Origin: Bacillota bacterium
GTDB taxonomy: Bacteria > Bacillota > Clostridia > Acetivibrionales > DTU013
Assembly (NCBI GenBank): GCA_023411645.1
Contig: JAEYON010000153.1
Location: 1 to 13,734, forward strand
Length of the DNA: 13,734 nt
Reading direction: 5' to 3'
In this document: positions 1 through 8,066 of the stretch, one piece after another
How positions within the stretch are numbered: the stretch's first letter is position 1
Layout: each line of letters opens with the position of its first letter
Made by a program: the position numbers and the translations under genes
Notes under the pieces: generated by a model
What the model saw: only the letters and a program-made list of their open reading frames with translations
Told to the model about the DNA's origin: nothing
Databases searched by the model: none

Positions 1-94
1 CCTCGTTATATTTGACTTTTCAATGCAGATTTTTGTTGCATCTATTTACCTAAATATTATAAACCTTCAAGGCTGCCCAAATACAACAAGATAA

Positions 95-123
95 ATTCTA
101 AATTATCCAGTAAGTAATGTCAA
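95..123 (-). promoter_or_regulatory. Sigma-A type promoter reading out of the left edge
   Basis: On the minus strand a perfect -35 box TTGACA (118-123) is followed after exactly 17 bases by TAGAAT (95-100), five of six matches to the -10 consensus. Transcription would start near position 88 and leave the window on the left. No gene of useful length starts before the edge; an AACGAGG stretch at 1-7 (minus strand) could be the ribosome binding site of a gene just outside. The 207 bases between the left edge and the regulator gene hold nothing else that I can support, and no convincing terminator for the three-gene unit was found there. Confidence 0.5.
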
Positions 124-207
124 CCTAACAGTTCTATGGTGATGTAAAAAACAAGCCCGCAGTTTGAAGAACAATTAAAAACGTTAACAGCACCTTTATC
201 TATATTG

Positions 208-1716
208 TTACTCATAAGTAGCTGCTGTTTCCCTCAGCATCTCGCCGTAACCCGTGCCATCAATCAGCTCAAGAAACAGCTTCACAATCCTATCATCAAA
301 TTGCGTGCCTGCTCCGTTGAGTAACTGTTGGCGGGCTTCTTCGAGATTAAGCTTCGTCCTGTACAGACGGTCCGACATCATTGCATCAAATGCGTCCGAA
401 ACGGATATTATTCTGGCCAGCAGGGGGATCTCTTCGCCCTTCATGCCTTCAGGATATCCTGTCCCGTCGACTCTTTCATGATGACATTTGACGACGGGTA
501 CCACATCCTTGAACATGGATACCGCAGACAGTATCCTGGCTCCCTTCAGGGGATGCTTCTGGATCTCCTGAAGCTCTTTCTCATTGAGCTTATCTGTTTT
601 TAATAAAATGTCATCTGCAGTACCTATCTTACCGATATCGTGAAAAATCCCACTGATTCTTAGCGTTTCCATTTCCTGCTGAGCCAACCCGGCAGCTTCC
701 CCAATTTTGACCGCATAATATGCTACCCGGTCGGAATGTCCCCTGGTATAGAAGTCCTTTGCGTCGACCGCCTGCCTAAGCGCCTCAATGGTATCCATGT
801 ACCTTAGCTTCAGTTGATCATATGTTTTGTTTAGTTCATCATTTTTCATATTAACCAGCGAATGGAGAAATGCGTTATTGATGGATGACGCAGCCTGATT
901 CGTGTAAATCTCAAGCAGCTTGATTCCCTCATCCAGGTTCTTACTTTCCACATAGATCACGCCGATTGTCTGATGAAATTCATTGATCAGAGGAAATATA
1001 ACACCTCCCTCCAGATTCACCCTCTGTCTGGATATACGTGCAAACCCAATATGCTCCATGAGACTTGGGCTGAGCATTTCCATAAAATAATTTATCTCAG
1101 CTTTGTATTTCCCGATTCCCTTGAATATACTCTTATTACCGGCAATGATGTCCGTAGTATCATCTACCAGAATAAATGCGTTTTCGCTGTCCACAAGAGG
1201 CATGATTTCCGACAGAATATCCTCCAGTATTGAATCAATAGGCTGGAGTGAATAGATCTTCGGCACAGCCTGTAATATTTCATTAAGTCCGTCTCTAAAT
1301 TTCTTGATCGTTCGCATTTGTGAGATTGATTTGATGCCTGACTCTACTAGCAGCAGCAATTGGTCAAAACGGTCGCTTTTCTCGCAATACCCCTGGATGT
1401 CCAGCGCCTTGATGGTCTCAAGCGGGGGAGCCAGATCCTTATGCCCCGTGAGAAGAAGGATATACAACTCACTGTTAAATTCCCTGATTGTTTCGACCAC
1501 CTTGTCTCCATGCAACGGATACATCAAATAGTCCAGAATCATCAGGTCAAAGTGTTCCTTTCTCACTCTTTCAATTGCCTCCACCGGGTCAACAATCCCT
1601 GTGAAGTCATAGCCGCTGCGTTTTAAAACGACCGATAGTGAATCAATGATGCCTATCTCATCGTCTACTACAAGTATTTTGTAATTTGAATGTGTGTTCT
1701 GAACTCTTTTTCTCAT
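208..1716 (-). CDS. Response regulator with HD-GYP c-di-GMP phosphodiesterase output (REC-GAF-HD-GYP)
   Basis: A 502-residue cytoplasmic response regulator. The receiver domain (about 12-125) has the acidic pair D18/D19, phospho-acceptor D62, T90 and K113, all intact. Residues about 150-285 look like a GAF-type sensor module, followed by a short helical linker (290-310). The HD-GYP domain (about 312-490) carries the metal ligands H327, H359-D360 with K363, H388, H412-H413 and D441, and the GYP signature at 420-422 within a DGTGYP motif, so it should be an active enzyme that degrades cyclic di-GMP to pGpG/GMP. There is no DNA-binding domain, so its output is second-messenger level rather than direct transcription control. 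Its ATG directly follows the stop of the kinase gene (TAAATG), and its GGAGG ribosome site lies inside the last kinase codons, eight bases from the start; the two proteins are almost surely partners. The GAF ligand is unknown. Confidence 0.93.
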   Translation of the reverse strand: MRKRVQNTHSNYKILVVDDEIGIIDSLSVVLKRSGYDFTGIVDPVEAIERVRKEHFDLMILDYLMYPLHGDKVVETIREFNSELYILLLTGHKDLAPPLETIKALDIQGYCEKSDRFDQLLLLVESGIKSISQMRTIKKFRDGLNEILQAVPKIYSLQPIDSILEDILSEIMPLVDSENAFILVDDTTDIIAGNKSIFKGIGKYKAEINYFMEMLSPSLMEHIGFARISRQRVNLEGGVIFPLINEFHQTIGVIYVESKNLDEGIKLLEIYTNQAASSINNAFLHSLVNMKNDELNKTYDQLKLRYMDTIEALRQAVDAKDFYTRGHSDRVAYYAVKIGEAAGLAQQEMETLRISGIFHDIGKIGTADDILLKTDKLNEKELQEIQKHPLKGARILSAVSMFKDVVPVVKCHHERVDGTGYPEGMKGEEIPLLARIISVSDAFDAMMSDRLYRTKLNLEEARQQLLNGAGTQFDDRIVKLFLELIDGTGYGEMLRETAATYE

Positions 1717-3543
1717 TTATTCTGCCTCCTGATTACTGTACACAATACACGGTATGGAAATAAAAAATGTCGTGCCGCAGCCTTCTTTTGTCGTGAAGGA
1801 CATACTCCCTCCAAAGCGGCCTTTTATGGTGGAATGGGACATGTACAACCCCAGCCCTGTACCGTTTTTGCCTTTTGTTGTGATCATTTCCTTGAATAAC
1901 CTGTCTGCGACATTTTTGGGAATACCCTTGCCATAATCCTTGAAGGTAAATTCCACATTATCGCCGCTGCGTACAATAGATAATTCAATGACCCCATTGC
2001 GGCCTTCATAGGCCTGCATGGCATTTATAATAATATTATCGAATACCTGCACCAGATTATTAACCTCTCCCCTGATTTCGGTGCTCTTGTCAATTTGCGA
2101 ATTTACTTTCAGAATACAGTGATACCGCTTTAGTTCATGCTTCATCAGCAGGTCCACCCTTTTGACAACCTCGTCAACTGTAAATTTAACAGTGCTGGAG
2201 GCGTTCATCTGGACCGCCTGTCCCTTAACAGCCGAAATAACGTCAGACATATATGAGCAATATGGCTTCATCTTGTCCAGCCAGTTCATCATCTCTTTGG
2301 CAATATCCTTATGATCCTGTTCGGTCACACTCTGGTCTCCAATAGAATCCCTGTATTCGTAAGTCAGATCTTTAAGCGCTTCGATCCCTCCGGATATTGA
2401 CATAATCGGTGTTTTGAGATTGTGAGCAATGCCCCCGATCAACTGTCCCAATGAAGCCAATCGCTCCTGTTCGATCAGGATGGCCTGCTGCTCTTTGATT
2501 GCCTCGATATTCTTCTTGTGCTCCGTAATATCCTTCAACAGGATCAGTGTTCCCAAAGAATTATTCCGAGAATTGATTTGAGTTATTTCGAGGGTAAAAA
2601 ATCTGCTTTTATCATTAAAAATTATATTTACCTCAAGGGAAAGCTTTTTCTTCTTTTTTACAAGGTTAACCATTTTTTGCAGCTTAGTGATGTCAAGATT
2701 CGTATCGGGAATAGAACGGATTAAAGAATATAAATTCTCCGGTCTGTTTTCACAAAACGCCTCTTTGAAAAATTGGCTGAACACTTTGTTATATTCAATA
2801 ATATTAGCTTGTTCATCAATAACTACAAATGCATCGGATATATTATCCACGACATTCTTAAGTGCAATCGGAATGACGTTGAGAAACTTATACCTGAATA
2901 TTGATACGGCAAAACAGACGACTGCAAAAGAAAACGAGATGTTTTCATAAAAGACCGGCACCACTATGATACCTTGTGTGCTTAACAGAACAACAACCAG
3001 CGGAAACAGAACCCCGATAAAGATTAGCATCGATTGCTTTGAAAAAAAACCGGAGCTTTTAATTGAAAAATACAGTAAATAGTACAGACCTATTACAATA
3101 CAGACATACGAATAAATCTCATGCACAATGTAGTATTCCCCATAGACAAATCCGGTACTGATAAAGCTGTACTCAATGATAAATAAATGATGGAACTCAT
3201 TTGTAAATACAATCACAAGAGATATCAGCGGAATAATGATTAACGGAAGATATTTTATCGAAATATTGATTTTAGTTTTTGCATAAATGATGCCTGTAAA
3301 TAGCAGGGAAATGGGCACGAGTATTACACCTATATAAGAAATATGCTCTAACAGGATCACAAGCTCTTTGTCTTCTTGCACAGAAATCTGAATCAGTCTG
3401 CAAATACTCCATATGAACATAAACAGTACATTTAAAAGAAAAACATAGTGGATCTGCTGTTTATTTTTCATTCTGAAAATATAAGCTCCAATAAAAGATA
3501 TAAGCAATACTGATAAAAGTAGCAGCAAAAATAGCAAATCCAT
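1717..3543 (-). CDS. Membrane sensor histidine kinase, N-terminal 7TM region plus PAS
   Basis: A 608-residue sensor kinase. The first 220 residues are a hydrophobic array of about seven membrane helices (around 2-22, 31-51, 67-87, 98-114, 145-160, 172-190, 203-216). It contains an NEFHHLF motif at 115-121, as in the HisKA_7TM sensor family, so the ligand is probably sensed in or at the membrane. A PAS-like domain follows (about 228-340). The dimerisation helix has the acceptor H374 in an HNLKTP box, a variant of the usual HE/D-L-R/K-TP, followed by a longer than usual linker. The ATPase domain has N507 (N box), the DYGKGIP G1 box (536-542) and the GTGLGL G2 box (561-566), all complete. The gene sits 22 bases after the synthetase and abuts the HD-GYP regulator, its likely phosphorylation target. 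The Shine-Dalgarno sequence is 20 bases from the ATG, which is long. An ATT codon nine bases upstream of the ATG could be an alternative start. Confidence 0.92.
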   Translation of the reverse strand: MDLLFLLLLLSVLLISFIGAYIFRMKNKQQIHYVFLLNVLFMFIWSICRLIQISVQEDKELVILLEHISYIGVILVPISLLFTGIIYAKTKINISIKYLPLIIIPLISLVIVFTNEFHHLFIIEYSFISTGFVYGEYYIVHEIYSYVCIVIGLYYLLYFSIKSSGFFSKQSMLIFIGVLFPLVVVLLSTQGIIVVPVFYENISFSFAVVCFAVSIFRYKFLNVIPIALKNVVDNISDAFVVIDEQANIIEYNKVFSQFFKEAFCENRPENLYSLIRSIPDTNLDITKLQKMVNLVKKKKKLSLEVNIIFNDKSRFFTLEITQINSRNNSLGTLILLKDITEHKKNIEAIKEQQAILIEQERLASLGQLIGGIAHNLKTPIMSISGGIEALKDLTYEYRDSIGDQSVTEQDHKDIAKEMMNWLDKMKPYCSYMSDVISAVKGQAVQMNASSTVKFTVDEVVKRVDLLMKHELKRYHCILKVNSQIDKSTEIRGEVNNLVQVFDNIIINAMQAYEGRNGVIELSIVRSGDNVEFTFKDYGKGIPKNVADRLFKEMITTKGKNGTGLGLYMSHSTIKGRFGGSMSFTTKEGCGTTFFISIPCIVYSNQEAE

Positions 3544-3568
3544 TTTATTAATGATTTAAATCACCTCA
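3544..3568 (-). promoter_or_regulatory. Distant ribosome site with a 12-base palindrome before the kinase gene
   Basis: The synthetase stop codon TGA overlaps a GAGG ribosome site. Between this and the kinase ATG stands the perfect palindrome TGATTTAAATCA (3552-3563), then eight bases. If the palindrome folded as a small 4-bp hairpin, GAGG would be brought to eight bases from the ATG, a normal distance; unfolded the distance is 20 bases, a poor one. Whether the fold forms is not known: it is short and AT-rich. Coupled translation from the synthetase gene is the simple alternative. Confidence 0.3.
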
Positions 3569-6500
3569 ACTAACCTTTTCAATGAACCCAATCGATTGCA
3601 TATATCCGATCACTTTCCTTATATAATCCAATGATATCTTCGGCCATTCAAAACCTACCTCAGAAAGACAATTTTGCGTCAGTCTGGAATCTGAGCTGAC
3701 AGGAGAACTATAGTCGAGGGCATTACCCTTGCTCATGTCTGCTATGATACCGCCCAGAATATCCCGGTGCATATCGTCCTTTGAAATCTCATGAACCACC
3801 ATTTGAAACTCTTCTTTACTAAATACATTAATTTTCATATCAAGTCTGGAAAACATATGAATTAGTTGACCTATCGTAACCTCATGATGATTCATAATAT
3901 GGTACACAAGTCTCTGGTTCGATGATTGATTCATGAGTAAAAATATGGCCTTCCCTGCCAAATCAACAGGGGTAAATTCTACATCGATGCTCAGTTGGTC
4001 CTCTGGAATCGCGGATAAAAGGCAGATGGATCTAATAATGCTATAAAACGCATTGTCCTGTATATTATTTTGGAACCGGCCATCCGAGAATCTTCCGGTC
4101 AGATTACCCATTCTAAAAACAGTTGCATCCAATCCCTTCCTGATCTCTTTATACACGACCATTTCTGCTTCAAATTTACTTCTTACATAGACGTTTTCTT
4201 TGTAATCCTGTCCGATGTAATAGTCTTCCTCTGAAAAGTTATATTCACCGCCGTCATAACCTGCCAGATAGCTTCCGGCGATAGCAAGTGTGGAAATATG
4301 GTAGAGCTTCTTATCATGTTCCCGGGAAAAGTCAACAATTCTTTTTGTACCCAGTACATTTACATTGGAAAAATCGGAATATTTCCCGTAGTATTTTACA
4401 ATTGCTGCGGAATGAACCACTGTATCGATTTTTTCCGATAGTTCCGAGTATTGCTCGTCCGAAAGGAGAAATTTGTCGTGTGCAATATCTCCTTTGATCA
4501 CATGTATCCGGCTGCCGATATGTTTTAAGCACTCATGAGAAAAGTAATCCACCAAAGCTTTTTTGAATCTCTCTTCAGAATCCTTTTGGCTGCTTCCTCT
4601 GATAAGGCAATAGATTGCTGCTTTAGTTCCGTCAAGGATTTCTTTGAGAATGTGCATACCAAGATAACCTGTCGCACCTGTTATTAGTACATTTCTCATT
4701 TTTCCCCTGCTCTTGCTGTGACATTCGCTGCTGAACTCTCTAAGATCAATCAAGTCGGTCAACTCGCCGCCAGTGCCTTCTTCAGCTCCATCTCCAAGTA
4801 TTTTGCAGGCTAAGAGCTTTACTGTCTGGCAGTTATAAAAATCTGCCGCTGTCAACCCCCAATTGTACTTATGGACTCGTATCAACATATCAATAATTGC
4901 AAGTGAATCACCGCCCAGATCCAGGATATTTTCACTAATGCCAAAATCATTTCGTTTTAGGCATTCATGACAGATATCAAGCAGGATTCTTTCTACATCA
5001 TTTGTCGGAGCTTCATATATAACGGAGACTTTTTGATCCGGCTCCGCCTCAGGAAGGGCTTTCCTGTTTATCTTCCCGTTTGGAAGCAAAGGCAGACTCT
5101 CTATCCTGATAAAACAGGATGGAACCATATAGTCCGGTAATCTGGTCATGATATGAGCCTTCAGTTCCTCAGCGGCAATCTGTGTGTCAGATACATAATA
5201 GGCGCACAAATAATTTTCTCCATTCGTCTTTGATTTGCCGATGACTACCGTATCCTTCACCAGACCATGTTCGGATAATCTCTTTTCAATCTCGCCTAGC
5301 TCTATTCTAAAGCCTCTGATTTTTATCTGGGAATCTATCCTGCCAAGATATTCGATATCTCCCTTTGGGTACCATCTTGCAAGATCTCCGGTACGATAGA
5401 TGATTTCACCGGGACAAAATGGATTGTTCACAAACTTCTCTTTTGTCAATTCTTCATTATTGATATATCCTCGGGCAACACCGACGCCTCCGATATACAG
5501 CTCACCGGCTATACCAATCGGCAGCAGTGTCATGTTCTTATCCAGAATATAAATTTTTGTATTATCTATAGGTTTTCCGATCGGAACTGTCTTCAGTTGC
5601 CTGATCTCCGGTGAGCAGTCAAAATATGTGACATCGATAGACGCCTCCGTCGGGCCATACAAATTGGATAAGGCAGTTCCGTTTGTTTTATTGAGCAGCC
5701 TGTTGAATTTCTGAACCTGCTGTAAGGTTAGTGCCTCTCCGCTTGCAAAAACCTGTTTGAGCGTAGAGACCCGATGCATACTGTTGGTTTCTTCAATATA
5801 ATCCAAAAACATATTAAGCATGGACGGTACAAAATGAATCGTTGTTATGCCATATCTATGAATTGCCTTAATAATTTCCTCCGGATCCTTCTCGCCTTCC
5901 GGGATCAGGAAGCACTGTGACGCTCCCTCCAGCATAGCCCATATAAGCTCCCATACAGATACATCAAACGTATAGGTCGTCTTTTGCAGAATCTTGCTTT
6001 TATCATCCAACGGATACTTTTTCTGCATCCAATTTAGCCGGTTGATCAGACTGTGATGTTCTATCATAACGCCCTTTGGATTCCCGGTTGATCCGGATGT
6101 GTATATTATGTAAGCCAGATCATTGGGTCTATTGAAGCAATTCAAATTCGTGTGCTCCTGAGCAAAAGTCAGCTCGTCGCTTAAATTAATGATCGTCCCG
6201 TCAAAATCGCAATGCTTGAAATAAGGGTCATGTGTAATTAACACCCTTGCCTTGCTGTTCTTGAAAATATACTCTTTTCTTTCGGCAGGATATTTGGGAT
6301 CTATCGGGAGATAAGCCCCGCCGGCCTTCAGAATGCCAAGAATTCCGATGATCATGTCCAGTGACCTGTGTACCATGATCGCCACTGCCTGATTTGCCGC
6401 AACTCCTTTTTGACGGAGCAATCTGGCCAGCTGATTGGCTTTCTTGTTCAGCTCGGAGTATGTAATTGTTTCCCCTTCAAATACTGCAGCTATCTTATCA

Positions 6501-7915
6501 GGAGTCTTCCCGACCTGCTCTTCGAACAACTGATGAATAGTTTTGTCACTCTTGTAAACACAGGCCGTATCATTAAACTCCCGCACAATTTTATGTTTTT
6601 CCAATTCTGATATCATTTCCAGCTTTGAAATCTGTTTATAGGGGTCGTCTATGGCATGCCACAATATATTGACGATGTGCTGGTGGATGAAGTCGATTTC
6701 AGTAGTGCTGAACATGCTGACCAGATAATCGTAATCAAGTATAAATTTATCATCATTATCCCGATCGTTGATATTCACAATAAGGGATTCAATCTGATAT
6801 CCGCTGAAATGCCATCTCGTTGTAAATTGCTCATAACTCTTATTCTGGAATTTAGAATTTTGGTATGTCAGGACTATATCAAATATGTTATCTGCGTTGT
6901 TTTGTCCTCTAACTTGCTTGAGCATTTGGTTGTACGGATACTTTTGATGTCTGAAAACCGAAACAATCTCCTTTGAAATAGAATCAGAAAATGTCTTCAG
7001 ATCCCATTGCGAATCCATATTAATCCGTATTGGTACCGCAGTACTGACAAACATGCCGAAGGTCGCTTTTTCCTTTGCATTTGTCCTGTTCAGTAAGGTC
7101 GTACCAATTGTCAGGTCTTCTTTTCCGGAAATTCTGGTGATATACATTGATAAAGCGGCAAAAAATAAAGTAAATTCGGATACTCTGTTCTCAGAACAAT
7201 ATTTACGTAATTTATCAGTTAATTTCTGAGGCAGTATAAATGTTTTCCGCCTGGCCTTTACATCAAGACTAATTGTTTTTCTGGGCTTTATGGAGGTAAT
7301 TTCATGGAAATCCGATAATTTGTCAGTCCAGAATTCTTTATCCGCAAGATATCTCTCAGATTTATAATAGTCGTTTTCCCTCAGAATGAAATCTACATAG
7401 GAAGGCTTCATTGCCGGATCAATCTGCTCGCCGTTTTTTAATTTGGAATAATACTCAACGATACTGTTTCCAACGATGCTCATTGACCAGGCATCAGAAA
7501 TCAGGTGATGCATTTTGACAAAAAAACCGCCTACATTATCGCTGATCTTGATCAGGGCAAAATAAAACAAGTCACTGTTAAACAGAGCAAACGGCTCTTC
7601 AGATTTGCATTTATCCCAATTAAATAATTCCTCGTCACTCTTGTTGCTGAAATCCACAAAATCCAGTTTCTTGTATTTATACGGTTCTACATATTGATAC
7701 GGTTCATTATCGTGTTCTGTGATACGAAACCTTATAGCTTCATTTTTCTCTATCAGTAAATTTACTGCTTTCTCCAATATTGTGTAATCAACGTCGCCAA
7801 GTATTTTTAAAGTCGCTGCAATAATACCGATGCTGGTATCGGGATATAACTTTTCCGTATACCATATCCCCTTCTGAGGATGGGTAAGAGGGTAATACTC
7901 ACAATTATGATGCAT
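3566..7915 (-). CDS. One-module non-ribosomal peptide synthetase, C-A-T-R, predicted to activate serine
   Basis: A 1449-residue synthetase. The condensation domain (about 5-430) has the active motif as HHLISDA (136-142): both histidines and D141 are present, but the usual last glycine is alanine. The adenylation domain (about 455-955) has all core motifs: TSGSTGNPKG near 606, NLYGPTE at 751-757, RTGDLARW near 841 and the lysine of NGK at 948. Aligning with GrsA by eye gives the specificity residues D651, V652, W655, H694, F723, S725, L752, I760, D761, K948, that is DVWHFSLIDK, one conservative change from the EntF serine code. The carrier domain has its phosphopantetheine serine at S1004 (LGGDSL). 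The reductase domain (about 1073-1445) has TGATGYLG (1079-1086), T1209 and YVRSK (1243-1247), so release should be by NAD(P)H reduction to an aldehyde or alcohol. The ATG at 7915 is preferred because GGGGTG stands six bases before it; a TTG at 7975 is in frame but has no ribosome site. No thioesterase, phosphopantetheinyl transferase or exporter is seen nearby, and the C-domain donor is unknown. Confidence 0.92.
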   Translation of the reverse strand: MHHNCEYYPLTHPQKGIWYTEKLYPDTSIGIIAATLKILGDVDYTILEKAVNLLIEKNEAIRFRITEHDNEPYQYVEPYKYKKLDFVDFSNKSDEELFNWDKCKSEEPFALFNSDLFYFALIKISDNVGGFFVKMHHLISDAWSMSIVGNSIVEYYSKLKNGEQIDPAMKPSYVDFILRENDYYKSERYLADKEFWTDKLSDFHEITSIKPRKTISLDVKARRKTFILPQKLTDKLRKYCSENRVSEFTLFFAALSMYITRISGKEDLTIGTTLLNRTNAKEKATFGMFVSTAVPIRINMDSQWDLKTFSDSISKEIVSVFRHQKYPYNQMLKQVRGQNNADNIFDIVLTYQNSKFQNKSYEQFTTRWHFSGYQIESLIVNINDRDNDDKFILDYDYLVSMFSTTEIDFIHQHIVNILWHAIDDPYKQISKLEMISELEKHKIVREFNDTACVYKSDKTIHQLFEEQVGKTPDKIAAVFEGETITYSELNKKANQLARLLRQKGVAANQAVAIMVHRSLDMIIGILGILKAGGAYLPIDPKYPAERKEYIFKNSKARVLITHDPYFKHCDFDGTIINLSDELTFAQEHTNLNCFNRPNDLAYIIYTSGSTGNPKGVMIEHHSLINRLNWMQKKYPLDDKSKILQKTTYTFDVSVWELIWAMLEGASQCFLIPEGEKDPEEIIKAIHRYGITTIHFVPSMLNMFLDYIEETNSMHRVSTLKQVFASGEALTLQQVQKFNRLLNKTNGTALSNLYGPTEASIDVTYFDCSPEIRQLKTVPIGKPIDNTKIYILDKNMTLLPIGIAGELYIGGVGVARGYINNEELTKEKFVNNPFCPGEIIYRTGDLARWYPKGDIEYLGRIDSQIKIRGFRIELGEIEKRLSEHGLVKDTVVIGKSKTNGENYLCAYYVSDTQIAAEELKAHIMTRLPDYMVPSCFIRIESLPLLPNGKINRKALPEAEPDQKVSVIYEAPTNDVERILLDICHECLKRNDFGISENILDLGGDSLAIIDMLIRVHKYNWGLTAADFYNCQTVKLLACKILGDGAEEGTGGELTDLIDLREFSSECHSKSRGKMRNVLITGATGYLGMHILKEILDGTKAAIYCLIRGSSQKDSEERFKKALVDYFSHECLKHIGSRIHVIKGDIAHDKFLLSDEQYSELSEKIDTVVHSAAIVKYYGKYSDFSNVNVLGTKRIVDFSREHDKKLYHISTLAIAGSYLAGYDGGEYNFSEEDYYIGQDYKENVYVRSKFEAEMVVYKEIRKGLDATVFRMGNLTGRFSDGRFQNNIQDNAFYSIIRSICLLSAIPEDQLSIDVEFTPVDLAGKAIFLLMNQSSNQRLVYHIMNHHEVTIGQLIHMFSRLDMKINVFSKEEFQMVVHEISKDDMHRDILGGIIADMSKGNALDYSSPVSSDSRLTQNCLSEVGFEWPKISLDYIRKVIGYMQSIGFIEKVS

Positions 7916-7992
7916 GACTGACACCCCATTATCATTAGTACGACAAAGCTGCAAACAAACATAAAGATGACACAAATCTGCTCTCTTCTAGC

Positions 7993-8021
7993 ATTATATT
8001 GATTATTTCAGTCGAATACAA
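7993..8021 (-). promoter_or_regulatory. Promoter of the synthetase-kinase-regulator unit
   Basis: On the minus strand a perfect -10 box TATAAT (7993-7998) lies 17 bases after TTGTAT (8016-8021), which keeps the important TTG of the -35 box but is otherwise weak. Start of transcription is expected near 7986, giving a leader of about 70 bases before the synthetase ATG at 7915. A weak -35 next to a perfect -10 fits a promoter that needs an activator, but that is an inference. There is no clear terminator between the mutS2 stop and this promoter, so read-through from mutS2 is also possible. Confidence 0.55.
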
Positions 8022-8041
8022 GAGAAATTTGAGAAAATTTG
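8022..8041 (-). repeat. Tandem imperfect 10/11-base direct repeat just upstream of the -35 box
   Basis: On the plus strand GAGAAATTTG (8022-8031) is followed directly by GAGAAAATTTG (8031-8041), sharing one G. The pair touches the -35 box of the synthetase promoter and the spacing is close to one helical turn, so it could be an operator or an AT-rich UP-type element. It may also be chance in an AT-rich gap. The 151-base gap between mutS2 and the synthetase start holds only this, the promoter and the leader. Confidence 0.35.
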
Positions 8042-8066
8042 GTTAAACTTATATTACAGCTTGATA

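Noticed and set aside
6..41. An 11-codon minus-strand frame after the left-hand promoter, with AGG before its ATG
   Set aside because: Too short, and no sequence feature supports translation. It may be a leader peptide but nothing shows it.
130..165. A possible terminator after the regulator gene (GC-rich patch followed by a T run on the minus strand)
   Set aside because: Only about three base pairs close around the GCGGG patch; no stable stem can be drawn.
7916..7975. The upstream TTG at 7975 as start of the synthetase
   Set aside because: It has no ribosome site, the extra 20 residues are unlike C-domain N termini, and GGGGTG before the ATG at 7915 fits much better.
7916..7985. A c-di-GMP riboswitch in the leader of the synthetase gene
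   Set aside because: Would be attractive given the HD-GYP partner, but the 70-base leader shows none of the conserved core bases and no stable stems.
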